This document shows positions 1 to 8,275 of a stretch of DNA of 43,586 bases, piece after piece (position 1 is the first letter of the stretch; the number at the start of each line of letters is the position of its first letter). The position numbers and the translations under genes are program-made. The notes under the pieces are model-generated. The model was not told the origin of the DNA. It was given only the letters and a program-made list of their open reading frames with translations, and ran no database searches. The stretch is taken from contig CALGSZ010000063.1 of the NCBI GenBank assembly GCA_937901745.1, forward strand, positions 1 through 43,586, given 5' to 3'. The stretch comes from an uncultured Chloroflexota bacterium. GTDB taxonomy: Bacteria; Chloroflexota; Chloroflexia; Thermomicrobiales; UBA6265.

Positions 1-60
1 TCGGGAGAGGGGGGCCAGCGCTTGAGAGTTTCTCGATTTTGGGGTAGGTGGCGGGACCGA

Positions 61-2283
61 TTAGCCGCCCAGGTTCGTGAAGTCGAGCGGCGGCTGCTCG
101 TCCGGCGTCACCTCGAAGGCGATCCCGCCACTAAGCGCGATCACCCGCTCACCGAGCGCGAAGGCCTCGCCCAGATCCGGCCGCAGGTCCAGCAGGCGGA
201 AGTAGTCGTCGCTGCCGAACTGCACCTTGACCGTCGTCATGGTCGAGGGATCGAACGTCGTCTCGATCCAAACGCCGTCCTTGAGGACGAACGCCCGATT
301 CCCGATTGCTCGCACAACGCCATCGCCGTCGGAATCGCTGCCAGCATATTCGTAGCTCGCCGGCGCCGCCTTGTCGCTCGCCGCGAGGCTGCCAGCCTCA
401 GCCGCTTGCGCCACCGCGTCCGCGCCGCTTGACGCCGTCGGCTGCCGCGATAGTCGCTCGTGCTCCTCTTCGGCAACCGCCTCCCGACCGTCCGCCGTCA
501 GGATGTCATCCTCCGTGATCAGGTACGAGGTGTACGGCGTGATGATCCCGTAGCGGACGGAGAGATCGACGATCGCTTGCACCCACTCCTTGTTCTCTCC
601 GTGTAGCCGAATCTGGTTCAGCAGATAGCCGACCTTCCGCGTCGCCCAGAGGCGCGGGAGATACTCATCGCCCCCCTCGGCGCGGAACGTTTGATCCTCA
701 TAGACGAAGGACCGCGGTTGCCCATCAACGTTCCCGCTGAGTGTCACCTTGGCCGGCCCGCCGGCCCGGTACGTCCCAACGACGACGAGCTGCGTCCCGG
801 CGAAGATGTCCGGCAGCGGGTCGGGATAGATCTCTTCGACGTGGACGCCCTCGACAGTCAGCGTGACATCGGTCAAGACCGGCGTGCTGATCTTGGCGTA
901 GAAGGAAGAGACGATCTCATCAAGCCGCTCTCCCGGCCGGACGTAGGTGCTGGCGCCGTGGTGCTCCTGAACGAGCGAATCGAGCAGGATTGTATCGACG
1001 TCATCCCCGACGCCGAACGCGAACAGCCGGATGTTCTCTGGCGCGCTCTGCCGGGCATTGTTGAGAATCGCCCCGATCTCAGTCTCGCCCTCGGTCGGCA
1101 ACCCATCGGTGAGGAAGAGCAAGTAGGTCGGCCGCTCCGGCTCCGCCAGACTCATCGCCTCCAGGAGCGCGCGATTGATGTCCGTCCCGCCGGTCGCCAT
1201 GAGCCCCTTCGCCCAATTGACCGCTCCACCAGCGTCGGAAGCGGGCAGCAGCTCATCCGCGTAGCGCCGCACGCCGGTGCTGAATTCGACGATCGTGAAG
1301 CGGTCCTCCGGGTTGAGGTGCTCCAGGATATAGACCAGCGCCGCCTTGGCCTGCTCGATCTTCTCCCCTTCCATGCTGCCGGACGTATCGAGGACGACGA
1401 TCACGTCCTTCGCGACCGCGGCCTCCTGCTGGGCCAGACCCGGCGCGGCCAACAGCAGGAACGTCCCGGTCTGCGTCGCCGCATCCCAATAGCTAAGGAG
1501 ATGGGCGCCGATATCGTCGGTCGAGGTGGTGTAGATCAGCTCGAAGTCGGTGTCGGGTCGGACGTGGCTATCCTCCCAGCCGGCGACGAAGCGATAGTCA
1601 TCCTGCTGGTCGATCGCGACGCTGTGCGTCGGCGAATAGATCGCGCGGATGGGAACCGCCGACTCCACGGCGACACGGACGCTCACCTGCTCCAGCGGCT
1701 CGGCGGAGAAGCGCTCGGTGTTGAGCGGATAGCGGTAGCGAACGAGCCCCTCCTCTTGGAGGAGCACTTCACGGTAGGTGATCTGGACCTGCCGGTCCTC
1801 TCCCGGCGGAATCGGGAAGATGCTCGCTTGGATCGCACCGCGCCCGATGTATTCGAGGAGGGCCGGATCGCGCATCCGCCGGACGATGTCGTCGTAGATC
1901 GCGCGCGCCTCCTTCGCGTCGAGCACCTTTGCCTCGACCGGCTCGCCGTCAACGATCATCCGGAACTCGTCAATCGTCGCGCCGTCCGGGATCGGGAAGA
2001 TATAGGTGCCCTCCGCCACCCAGTCGTGAGGGTTGTGGAACGTCTGGTCAATCTTCGTCGTCGCCACCTGGTCCACGATCGTCACATCAACCCGGTGGGA
2101 TTTCACTACCAGTTGATCGCCGATCCGAGTCGGCGCGCAGGTGGGATCGCAATGCGGCGGCTCGACGATTACGACGCCATCGGCCAGCGCGGACGGAGCC
2201 GCCACCGGCGCGATGGCCGCAATGACGCCGCACAGCAGCACGGCGATGGTCAAGAGAGCGTAGCGGCGGGTAGGTAAGGACAT
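61..2283 (-). CDS. Secreted VIT + von Willebrand factor A domain protein
   Basis: A 740-residue exported protein of the inter-alpha-trypsin-inhibitor heavy-chain type. Residues 6-34 form a signal peptide (R-R, hydrophobic run, ending near SALADG). A VIT domain spans about 50-190. A vWA domain starts near 293, with the MIDAS motif DTSGS at 299-303, a later TGGTD threonine and an FLTDG aspartate, so metal-ion-dependent ligand binding is expected. No C-terminal anchor is visible. The ATG at 2283 is chosen over one 27 bases upstream because GGAGG lies 8 bases before it. No neighbour explains its role; such proteins are known outside the cell as adhesion or protein-binding modules. The family call is firm, the function open. 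Confidence 0.9.
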   Translation of the reverse strand: MSLPTRRYALLTIAVLLCGVIAAIAPVAAPSALADGVVIVEPPHCDPTCAPTRIGDQLVVKSHRVDVTIVDQVATTKIDQTFHNPHDWVAEGTYIFPIPDGATIDEFRMIVDGEPVEAKVLDAKEARAIYDDIVRRMRDPALLEYIGRGAIQASIFPIPPGEDRQVQITYREVLLQEEGLVRYRYPLNTERFSAEPLEQVSVRVAVESAVPIRAIYSPTHSVAIDQQDDYRFVAGWEDSHVRPDTDFELIYTTSTDDIGAHLLSYWDAATQTGTFLLLAAPGLAQQEAAVAKDVIVVLDTSGSMEGEKIEQAKAALVYILEHLNPEDRFTIVEFSTGVRRYADELLPASDAGGAVNWAKGLMATGGTDINRALLEAMSLAEPERPTYLLFLTDGLPTEGETEIGAILNNARQSAPENIRLFAFGVGDDVDTILLDSLVQEHHGASTYVRPGERLDEIVSSFYAKISTPVLTDVTLTVEGVHVEEIYPDPLPDIFAGTQLVVVGTYRAGGPAKVTLSGNVDGQPRSFVYEDQTFRAEGGDEYLPRLWATRKVGYLLNQIRLHGENKEWVQAIVDLSVRYGIITPYTSYLITEDDILTADGREAVAEEEHERLSRQPTASSGADAVAQAAEAGSLAASDKAAPASYEYAGSDSDGDGVVRAIGNRAFVLKDGVWIETTFDPSTMTTVKVQFGSDDYFRLLDLRPDLGEAFALGERVIALSGGIAFEVTPDEQPPLDFTNLGG

Positions 2284-2486
2284 CGCGGCCACCTCCGAAG
2301 CAGCAGGCAAGATCGCCGGGCACGATCAACCGCGTCCGGCGTCATCTCTCGCAGAGGAAGACCAGCGAACCGTCGCCCGGCCGGCACGACGGCTCTCTGT
2401 GCTAGAGGAAACGCCGCCGCCCGGCCACGGGTTCCCGCGCGCGAAACTCGCGGGCCGCGTATCAGCGGTCAGCAGCCCGCGCCGCC

Positions 2487-2618
2487 CTATCCCGCGCCTG
2501 CCCCCAGGTGCCGCGTAAACCAGCCGACCACCCGCTCCAGATCATCACAGCGGTGAGCGGGATAGCCCGTCCGCGGCATCGCGTGCGAGCCCTCCGGATA
2601 GCGCACGAACTCATTCAA
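2487..2618 (-). pseudogene. C-terminal remnant of an S9 (prolyl oligopeptidase family) peptidase
   Basis: Reading the minus strand in one frame up to a TAG stop at 2489-2487 gives about 43 residues that match the end of S9 acylaminoacyl-peptidase-like enzymes. They contain FVRYPEGSHAMPRTG with the catalytic histidine in the SHAM segment, then a family-like tail ending DLERVVGWFTRHLG. Upstream of about 2618 the similarity stops, the base composition falls to a more A+T-rich stretch, and the frame closes at a TGA near 2690. No start codon or ribosome binding site serves it. I infer a deleted gene of which only the last helix remains. A small inverted repeat (CCCGCG at 2434-2439, CGCGGG at 2449-2454) lies just downstream. 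Confidence 0.7.
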
Positions 2619-2643
2619 ACGGTGCTTTCCTTTACCAGACAGG

Positions 2644-2662
2644 CTGTAGCGGATGGCTACAG
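2644..2662. repeat. Short perfect inverted repeat at the deletion junction
   Basis: CTGTAGC (2644-2650), 5-base loop, GCTACAG (2656-2662). An outer CCAGA/TCTGG pair extends it imperfectly. It lies just past the aldolase stop and inside the A+T-richer patch next to the S9 remnant. It could act as a weak transcript end for the aldolase gene (there is no T-run) or be a scar of the rearrangement. Confidence 0.4.
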
Positions 2663-2693
2663 GCATGATCTGGTCAGGTGGAGATGGATAAGA

Positions 2694-3476
2694 TCACGAT
2701 GCCGACCCGGTGAAACTCCGGACCGTGGAGACATCGCGCTTCGCCGCCTGGAAGAGCATGTTCGCATCCGTATTGCAGCAGAGGAAGCGCGCGCCAAGGT
2801 CGTACCAGCGCTGGAGCGCGCTCGCCTCCCGCTCCACCTGTCCGGCCGCGATGCCGTGCCGCTGACACGCCTCGATCACGCGCTTGACCGCGGCGATGAA
2901 GTCCGGATCGCTGCTCTGGCCGGGAATGCCGAGCGAGATCGAGAGGTCTTGCGGGCCGATTAGCACCACGTCCAGCCCCGGCACCGACGCGATCTCGTCT
3001 ATCGCCTCCACCCCCGCGCGGGATTCGACCTGGACCACCACCATCGTCTCGGCGTTGGCCCGCTCGACGGCCGTCTTCGGATCGAGCCGCGCGTAGGCAT
3101 AGCGCGCTTCCCCGCCCGCGCCCCGGCGCCCGAGCGGCGGATACTTCGCGTAGCTCACCGCCGCCTCGACCTGCTCCCGCGTCTCGACCCGCGGGATGAT
3201 GATCCCCTGCGCCCCAGAATCGAGCGCCCGCGCGACAAACGGATAGGCAAGATCGGTGACGCGGACGATCGGCGTGATGTCGCAGAGAAGCGAGGTTTGC
3301 ACCAGCGTCAGGATCGTCTCCCAATCGAACATGGCATGCTCCATGTCGAAGAAGAGGAAGTCGAACCCCGCCTGCGCCATCAGCTTGACCGTCCCAACCG
3401 ATCTCGCCTCGCCGATGATCGGCCCGACGACCGCCCTCCCCTCACGGAGTGCCGCCTTGGTGCGATTGGTTTGCAT
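2694..3476 (-). CDS. HpcH/HpaI aldolase family protein
   Basis: A 260-residue class II, metal-dependent pyruvate aldolase of the 2-keto-3-deoxy-rhamnonate / 2,4-dihydroxyhept-2-ene-dioate type. Family hallmarks are visible: the DMEHAMFDWE segment with the catalytic histidine, PIVRV arginine, GAQGIIIPRVET, VVVQVESRAGVEAI (metal-binding glutamate) and VLIGPQDLSISLG (metal-binding aspartate and substrate loop). Reversible aldol cleavage of a 4-hydroxy-2-oxo acid to pyruvate and an aldehyde is expected; the substrate cannot be told. Start: the ATG at 3476 lies directly after a GGAGGGGGAGG tract, while an upstream in-frame ATG at 3527 has none. It is divergent from the methyltransferase, with 188 bases between them and no clear promoter seen. 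Confidence 0.9.
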   Translation of the reverse strand: MQTNRTKAALREGRAVVGPIIGEARSVGTVKLMAQAGFDFLFFDMEHAMFDWETILTLVQTSLLCDITPIVRVTDLAYPFVARALDSGAQGIIIPRVETREQVEAAVSYAKYPPLGRRGAGGEARYAYARLDPKTAVERANAETMVVVQVESRAGVEAIDEIASVPGLDVVLIGPQDLSISLGIPGQSSDPDFIAAVKRVIEACQRHGIAAGQVEREASALQRWYDLGARFLCCNTDANMLFQAAKRDVSTVRSFTGSAS

Positions 3477-3664
3477 CCTCCCCCTCCGGAGACTCCCCGC
3501 CGATACCGCCCGCCGAAGCCGCATCACGGCGAGCTGCCGCTCCGCGCCGGAGCGCGCCGCGCGATCTTACCGAACTCCACGCTGACCGGAAACAGGCCGC
3601 CGTGCGATCATCGGCAGAGCGCCGGGCATGGCGCCGGAACGCATTTGCGCGAGGGAGGTGAAGC

Positions 3665-4300
3665 GTGCCATTCCCACCTGTCGATCCCCGCATCGAGACC
3701 TACATGCGCCAGCTGTCCAGCCGGCACGATGAGCCCGTGCTGCTCGAGATGGAGCGCCTGGCCGAGGAGCGCGACTTCCCGATCGTTGGCCGGCTCGTCG
3801 GCGAGCTTCTCGAAGTGCTCACCCTCACCGTCGGCGCCAAGACGGTCTTCGAGATGGGCAGCGGCTTCGGCTATTCGGCGTATTGGTTCTCCCGTGCGGT
3901 TGGGCCAGACGGACGCGTCATCTGCACCGACGGCGATCCGGAGAACCGCAAGCAGGCGGAAGCGTTCCTCTCCCGCGTCGGCCGCTGGGATCGGATCGAC
4001 TACCACGTCGGCTGGGCCCAAGAGGTTCTGAAGGCGACTCCGGGCACCTTCGACATCATCTACTGTGACATCAACAAGGTGGATTACCCGGAAGCATTCC
4101 AGCTCGCTCGGGAGCGGATTCGCTCGGGCGGCCTCTACATCTGCGACAACGTCCTTTGGTCGGGCCGCGTTACCCAGGATGACGCGGATGAGACGACCGA
4201 GGCGATCCGCCGCCACAACCAGCTCGTCGCGAACGATCCGGACTTCGAGTCCTGCATCATCCCGACGCGCGACGGCGTCCTCGTCGCCCGCAAGCGCTGA
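3665..4300 (+). CDS. Class I SAM-dependent O-methyltransferase (COMT/CCoAOMT-like)
   Basis: A 211-residue cytoplasmic methyltransferase. The SAM-binding glycine motif is FEMGSGFGYSAYW (near 60), the acidic end of strand 2 is ICTDGDPEN, and the metal/catalytic segment FDIIYCDINKVDY corresponds to the family's D-x-D-K-x-x-Y. It is followed by SGGLYICDNVLWSGRV, where D-N completes the divalent-metal site. Catechol-type O-methyl transfer is the family reaction; the substrate is unknown. The start is GTG at 3665, supported by GGGAGGTG 4 bases upstream. It ends 4 bases before the convergent cupin gene, so the two transcripts must overlap or terminate inside each other. Confidence 0.9.
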   Translation: MPFPPVDPRIETYMRQLSSRHDEPVLLEMERLAEERDFPIVGRLVGELLEVLTLTVGAKTVFEMGSGFGYSAYWFSRAVGPDGRVICTDGDPENRKQAEAFLSRVGRWDRIDYHVGWAQEVLKATPGTFDIIYCDINKVDYPEAFQLARERIRSGGLYICDNVLWSGRVTQDDADETTEAIRRHNQLVANDPDFESCIIPTRDGVLVARKR

Positions 4301-4304
4301 CCCG

Positions 4305-4730
4305 TCAGGAGTCGCCGACCGGCCAGTGGTCAGGGACACGCACCGCCTCGTCCGCGCCCGGCCAGGGCGGCATCGTGCACATCACGAAGCAGAAGGGCTC
4401 ATCGCCGACGGTCCGGAACTGGAAGTGGGTGCCGACCGGGATCGAGAGCGAAGTTCCGGGTCCCACTTCCTCGACCGACTCGACGTCGCCGAGCTTGCGC
4501 CAGACTTCCGCCCGCCCGCTGACGACGTACCAAAGCTCCTCCACCGTCCGGTGCCGCACCGCTAGCGAGACGCCGCCAGGCGGCAGCGTGCCGTGCGCCA
4601 TGCTCCCCCGCGTGGACGACGCCAACACGCGGATCTCGGAGGTATCAGGAGCCAGGACGTCGTACCTGTCCGGCAGCGCTCGTGTCTGAAAGGGTATGGC
4701 CGCCGCAGCCCCGTGGCTACCGGTAGTCAT
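4305..4730 (-). CDS. Single-domain cupin protein
   Basis: A 141-residue small beta-barrel protein. The cupin motifs are RHRTVEELWYVVSGRAEVW (about 60-80) and GPGTSLSIPVGTHFQFRTVG (about 95-115), consistent with one metal-binding RmlC-like barrel. The usual second-motif histidine is present in GTHFQF. Family members range from enzymes to sugar or metal sensors, and nothing here narrows the function. The ATG at 4730 is preferred to a TTG 27 bases further out because a GAGGGG lies about 9 bases before it. It is convergent with the methyltransferase and downstream of terC on the same strand, with a 134-base gap (4731-4864) in which I see no clear promoter. Confidence 0.8.
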   Translation of the reverse strand: MTTGSHGAAAAIPFQTRALPDRYDVLAPDTSEIRVLASSTRGSMAHGTLPPGGVSLAVRHRTVEELWYVVSGRAEVWRKLGDVESVEEVGPGTSLSIPVGTHFQFRTVGDEPFCFVMCTMPPWPGADEAVRVPDHWPVGDS

Positions 4731-4864
4731 CTGCTCTCGCCCCTCACCGTCGCGCAATCGAGCGACCCGTCAATCGCGGCCGGCTTCCCGCTCTGCATCA
4801 TCGCCGCTTGCACCCCATTCGCCCCAAGCCCATCGTCAGGGATCAGCGATTACCCTACGCCAAC

Positions 4865-5848
4865 TTACGAAGAGAGGTGGTCCTTGGCAACCTGGCTCGT
4901 AGGCGCGCCCGCTTCCGTCTTGGCCGCTTCCTTTGCCTCCTTGCGCTGCGCCAAGGTCGACGCGCCGAAAGCGACGAGCAGGATAACGATGATGACCGCC
5001 AAGCTGGCCAGCGCCGGAATGTGGATAACATCCGACAGGACCATCTTGCCGCCCACGAAGATCAGAATTGCCGCCAAGCCCGCGTTCAGGTAGCGCAGCT
5101 CCGAGAGGTAGCCGGCAATCACGAAGTAAAGCGCCCGCAAGCCGAGCACCGCGAAAATGTTCGAGGTAAAGACGATGAAGGGATCGTCCGTCACGCCATA
5201 AATCGCCGGCACGGAGTCGACCGCGAAGAGGAGGTCGGTGCTCTCGACGAGCAGCAGCACGAGCAGGAGCGGCGTCATGTAGCGGCGGCCGGCGCGTCTG
5301 ACGAAGAACGCTTGCCCCTCGTAGTCCGCCGTGACCGGGAAGAAGCGCCGCGCCAAACGGACCAGCCGGTTCGATTCCAGCGACGGCGCCTCGTGGTTCT
5401 CGCGCAGAAAGCGAATGCCCGTCGCGATCAGGAAGATGCCGAAGACGTAGATCATCCAGTGCAGGGTGCCAAGGAGGAAACCCGCGAAGCCGATCAGCAG
5501 CGCGCGCATGATCAGCACGCCGATGATTCCCCAGAAGAGCACCCGGTGCTGGAAGCGGCGCGGCACGCCGAACGTGGTGAAGATCAAGAGAAAGACGAAG
5601 ACGTTATCAACGCTCAGCGACTGCTCGATCAGGTACCCCGTCGTCCATTCGAGCCCGTCTTCAAAGCCGCGGACGATGTAGACGCCGATGTTGAACAGCG
5701 CGGCGACGATAACCCAGATCACATAGCGGATCAGCGCCTCCCTGCGCTGCACCTCATGCGCCTGCCGCTGAAACACGCCGAGGTCGATCGCTAAGAGGAC
5801 CACCACGAGCGCGAGAAACCCGATCCACGGGAGGAGATCAACGATCAT
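4865..5848 (-). CDS. terC: TerC-family integral membrane protein (putative Mn exporter)
   Basis: A 327-residue polytopic protein. It opens PWIGFLALVVVLLAIDLGVF, then shows the family's QSLSVDNVFVFLLIF and LLLVESTDLLFAVDSVPA segments, whose acidic residues sit in membrane helices. About eight to nine helices are visible, followed by a short charged tail. TerC proteins of the Alx/MeeF-partner type are known to export Mn2+ or help metalate exported enzymes. The upstream Mn-type riboswitch supports that over tellurite resistance. Start: the ATG at 5848 overlaps the stop of a small upstream ORF (ATGA), with AGGAG 13 bases upstream; a TTG at 5857 lies closer to the same AGGAG and cannot be excluded. 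Expression is expected to rise with Mn2+. Confidence 0.92.
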   Translation of the reverse strand: MIVDLLPWIGFLALVVVLLAIDLGVFQRQAHEVQRREALIRYVIWVIVAALFNIGVYIVRGFEDGLEWTTGYLIEQSLSVDNVFVFLLIFTTFGVPRRFQHRVLFWGIIGVLIMRALLIGFAGFLLGTLHWMIYVFGIFLIATGIRFLRENHEAPSLESNRLVRLARRFFPVTADYEGQAFFVRRAGRRYMTPLLLVLLLVESTDLLFAVDSVPAIYGVTDDPFIVFTSNIFAVLGLRALYFVIAGYLSELRYLNAGLAAILIFVGGKMVLSDVIHIPALASLAVIIVILLVAFGASTLAQRKEAKEAAKTEAGAPTSQVAKDHLSS

Positions 5849-6051
5849 GGCCTGCAAATCGCTCCTGTCATTGCCTCACGGCCGGCGGCGTCAGCGGCGC
5901 TGGCAAGGCGTGCCTCACTATGCACGCGCAGTCCGCTTGCCAAGCCGCGTTGGCCGCCATCACGGTGAGCCGTTGCGCCTCTGTCCACTGAGAGCCAGGC
6001 CACGAGATGCGCCGGGCAGCCAAGCCACGGGCATCGCGCCTTCGCCATCAT
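5845..6051 (-). CDS. Small ORF in the terC leader, translationally coupled to terC
   Basis: An open frame of 68 codons lies between the riboswitch terminator and terC. It begins ATG-ATG at 6051-6046, preceded at the ideal 7-base distance by AGGAGGG (6065-6059), the strongest ribosome binding site in the leader. Its TGA (5847-5845) overlaps the terC ATG as ATGA, the usual geometry for coupled re-initiation. The peptide (starts MMAKARCPWLGCPAH, ends TGAICRP) has three cysteines, no membrane helix and resembles nothing I know. Codon use and its A/R/G-rich composition are not clearly protein-like. It may therefore be a regulatory leader ORF rather than a gene whose product matters. Confidence 0.5.
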   Translation of the reverse strand: MMAKARCPWLGCPAHLVAWLSVDRGATAHRDGGQRGLASGLRVHSEARLASAADAAGREAMTGAICRP

Positions 6052-6096
6052 TGGCCATCCCTCCTGGCGGCCAGTCGCACCGAGTCACTCCGGGGC

Positions 6097-6137
6097 AAAA
6101 AAGAAACCCCGGCCGCATCCAAGCGGATGAGCCAGGG
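6097..6137 (-). terminator. Intrinsic terminator, expression platform of the terC riboswitch
   Basis: On the minus strand CCCTGGC (6137-6131) pairs with GCCGGGG (6113-6107), with one G-U pair. A nested stem CATCC (6129-6125) / GGATG (6120-6116) closes a GCTT tetraloop. The hairpin is followed at once by TTTCTTTTTT (6106-6097). Its 5' arm shares bases 6137-6133 with the 3' strand of aptamer stem P1, so the folded aptamer and the terminator exclude each other. Confidence 0.88.
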
Positions 6138-6248
6138 TCTGACCGAGCGAGGATCGAATCTCGCTGCCGGCGCCGGCGCGGGAGCGCGTACTGACGGCAA
6201 CCGGCCCGTCCCGGCCGAGGCGACCGAGACGTGGGCTACTCCCCCTGT
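6131..6248 (-). ncRNA. yybP-ykoY (manganese) riboswitch aptamer
   Basis: The minus strand carries the family's conserved cores in order: GGGGAGTAGCC (6244-6234) just after the 5' strand of P1, CGTCAGTACGCG in the middle (about 6196-6185), and CGGTCAGACCCTGG at the 3' side (about 6145-6132). P1 forms from CAGGG (6247-6243) and CCCTG (6137-6133), perfectly complementary. A further stem GCGAG/CTCGC is visible in between. Members of this family bind Mn2+ and often precede TerC-type genes; here it lies upstream of terC in the right orientation. Because P1 formation removes the 5' arm of the terminator, Mn2+ binding should allow read-through (ON switch). Assigned from remembered consensus, without a covariance search. 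Confidence 0.87.
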
Positions 6249-6255
6249 CGCCCCG

Positions 6256-6284
6256 ATGATAGTGAGCTACGAGAACCGGGTCAA
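6256..6284 (-). promoter_or_regulatory. Sigma70-type promoter of the terC riboswitch transcript
   Basis: Minus strand -35 TTGACC (6284-6279), 17-base spacer, -10 TATCAT (6261-6256), each five of six to consensus. The predicted start, about 6248-6250, falls exactly at the first base of riboswitch stem P1, so promoter and aptamer support each other. Confidence 0.85.
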
Positions 6285-6371
6285 GGAACGCCTACGCGGA
6301 ACGCTCGCCGCGAGTCCGATCCCAGACGTCGAACACGGCTCGCCGAGCGGCAACCCATCATCACATCGAGC

Positions 6372-8231
6372 CTACTCCGAGACGAGGCTGGCTCCCCGCT
6401 CCAGGTGATACGGCACGCTCGTCACCACCGTCCCCGGCCGGAAGAGCAGCGCCGCCTTGATCCGCAGCGCGGTCTGGTTGTGCAGGAAATGCTCCCACCA
6501 GTGCCGCGCGATGAACTCCGGCAGCACGACGGTCACCGTATCATCCGGCCGCTGCCGGTCGATCTCATCGATATAGCGCAGCAGCGGCCCGACGACCGCC
6601 CGGTACGGCGACTCGATGATCACCAGCGGAATGTCGGTGCCAAGCTCGTTCCACGCGCGGCGAATCCGCTCGATCTCCGCCTCATCGTCGGTCACATGCA
6701 CCGCCGTGACGTTGTCGGAGATCGAACGCGCGTAGGCCAGCGTCTGCCGCGCGACGCGATTGACGTCGGAAATCGGCACGATCACCGTGTGCTCGATCTC
6801 GCTCGGATCGAGCGGCGTCTCAGCCGCCAGCTCGGCGGACGCTCGCGCGTAGTGCCGGTTGATCGCCTTGAACGCCAAGATCAGCAGCGGGATCAAGACG
6901 ATGACGATCCAGGCGCCCTTCGTGAAGTTGGAAATCCCGACGACGATCGTGACAATGCCGGTCGAGACCGCTCCGACGATATTGATCGCCAAGCCGCGCT
7001 GCCAGCCTGGCTCGCGCAGCCGCAGCCAGCGCGAGATCATCCCGCTTTGCGACAGGGTGAACGCGGTGAAGACGCCGACCGCGTAGAGAGGAATCATTCG
7101 CGTCGTCTCGCCGCCGAAGCCCGCCAGCATCAGCCCGGAAAGCAAGCCGAGGGTGACGATCCCCGTGCTGTACGCCAGGCGGTCGCCGCGCTGCGCGTAT
7201 TGGCGCGGCATGTACCGGTCGCGAGCCAGGAAATACGAGAGACGCGGAAAATCGGAATAGGCGGTATTGGCGGCCAGGATCAGGATCGCCAGCGTTGCGA
7301 ATTGGATGTAGTAGTACGCCGGCTCAACGCCAGCGAAGACCTCGCGCGCGATCTGTGAAACGACTGTTTGATAGCCTCCCGGCGTGCTCTCCTTCAGCGG
7401 GACAGCGCCGTACTGGTGCGCCAGGAAGGTGATCCCGGAGAAGGTGATCGCCAGGACGGTAATCATCACCGTCAGCGTCGTCCGCGCGTTCTTCCACTCG
7501 GGAGGTTTGAAGGCCGGCACGCCATCCGAGATCGCCTCGACGCCCGTCATCGCGGCGCAACCACGGCTAAACGCCCTGAGGAGCAGGAAAAGCCCGACCG
7601 AACTCGTCGCCGCGACCGCCTCCCCTTCCGCGAACCGCGGCGGATGCACTTCGAACCCTTCAGCCGCGTTCCGCGCCACGCCGATCGCGATCATCCCGAG
7701 CATGCCGATGAGGAAGAGGTAGGTCGGGACGGCGAAGATCGTGCCGGACTCGCGGATACCCCGCAGGTTGACGACAGTGACGAGCGCGATGAAGCCCAAG
7801 CCGAGGAGGACGCGATGCCCTTGCAGCGCCGGGAGCGCGGAGATGAGCGCCGCCACGCCGGCCGCGATGCTGACCGCGACCGTCACCACGTAGCCGATTT
7901 GCAGCGCCGCCCCGGCGGTCAGCGCCGGAAGCTCGCCCAGATTGTCCTTCGCGACGATGTAGCTCCCCCCGCCTTGGGGATAGGCCTTGATCGTCTGCCG
8001 GTAGGAAATACCGACGATGATGAGCAGCAGGACGATCGCCGCCCCGATGTACAGGCTGTAGGTCAGCGCCGCCACGCCCGCAATGATCAGGACCGCGAGG
8101 ATTTCCTCCGTCGCGTACGCCACGGACGACAGCGCGTCCGACGACAGCACGGCCAACGCCTTGAGCTTGGACAGGCGCTCGTGCGCCGCCGCCTCGGTCG
8201 CCAGCGGCCGGCCGATCAGCGCTCGCTTCAC
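6372..8231 (-). CDS. kimA: KimA-type potassium transporter (APC superfamily)
   Basis: A 619-residue permease resembling Bacillus KimA (formerly YdaO, 607 residues) along its whole length. It has the N-terminal KRALIGRPLATEAAAHERL, then LAVLSSDALSSVAYATEE, AYPQGGGSYIVAKDNLGELP, SRGCAAMTGVEAISDGVPAF, LAANTAYSDFPRLSYFLARD and RMIPLYAVGVFTAFTLSQSG. About twelve membrane helices are followed by a cytoplasmic universal-stress-like domain from about 470 (EHTVIVPISDVNR to VPYHLERG). KimA imports K+ with protons and is inhibited by c-di-AMP. The start is taken as GTG at 8231 after GTGGGGGCGG. The frame stays open for another 182 codons upstream, but that peptide is low-complexity and the KimA homology starts here. 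The DNA before it is treated as leader RNA. Confidence 0.88.
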   Translation of the reverse strand: MKRALIGRPLATEAAAHERLSKLKALAVLSSDALSSVAYATEEILAVLIIAGVAALTYSLYIGAAIVLLLIIVGISYRQTIKAYPQGGGSYIVAKDNLGELPALTAGAALQIGYVVTVAVSIAAGVAALISALPALQGHRVLLGLGFIALVTVVNLRGIRESGTIFAVPTYLFLIGMLGMIAIGVARNAAEGFEVHPPRFAEGEAVAATSSVGLFLLLRAFSRGCAAMTGVEAISDGVPAFKPPEWKNARTTLTVMITVLAITFSGITFLAHQYGAVPLKESTPGGYQTVVSQIAREVFAGVEPAYYYIQFATLAILILAANTAYSDFPRLSYFLARDRYMPRQYAQRGDRLAYSTGIVTLGLLSGLMLAGFGGETTRMIPLYAVGVFTAFTLSQSGMISRWLRLREPGWQRGLAINIVGAVSTGIVTIVVGISNFTKGAWIVIVLIPLLILAFKAINRHYARASAELAAETPLDPSEIEHTVIVPISDVNRVARQTLAYARSISDNVTAVHVTDDEAEIERIRRAWNELGTDIPLVIIESPYRAVVGPLLRYIDEIDRQRPDDTVTVVLPEFIARHWWEHFLHNQTALRIKAALLFRPGTVVTSVPYHLERGASLVSE

Positions 8232-8275
8232 CCGCCCCCACGCTCGGCCAGGACGGCTCCGCGCCTGCAGTGCTT

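Noticed and set aside
2674..3324. 216-codon frame overlapping the aldolase gene on the same strand
   Set aside because: It is the +1 shadow of the aldolase, low-complexity G/R/A, while the aldolase frame carries all family motifs.
6141..6170. tRNA T-arm-like sequence GGATCGAATCTCGC
   Set aside because: No acceptor or anticodon arms fit around it; it is a stem of the yybP-ykoY aptamer.
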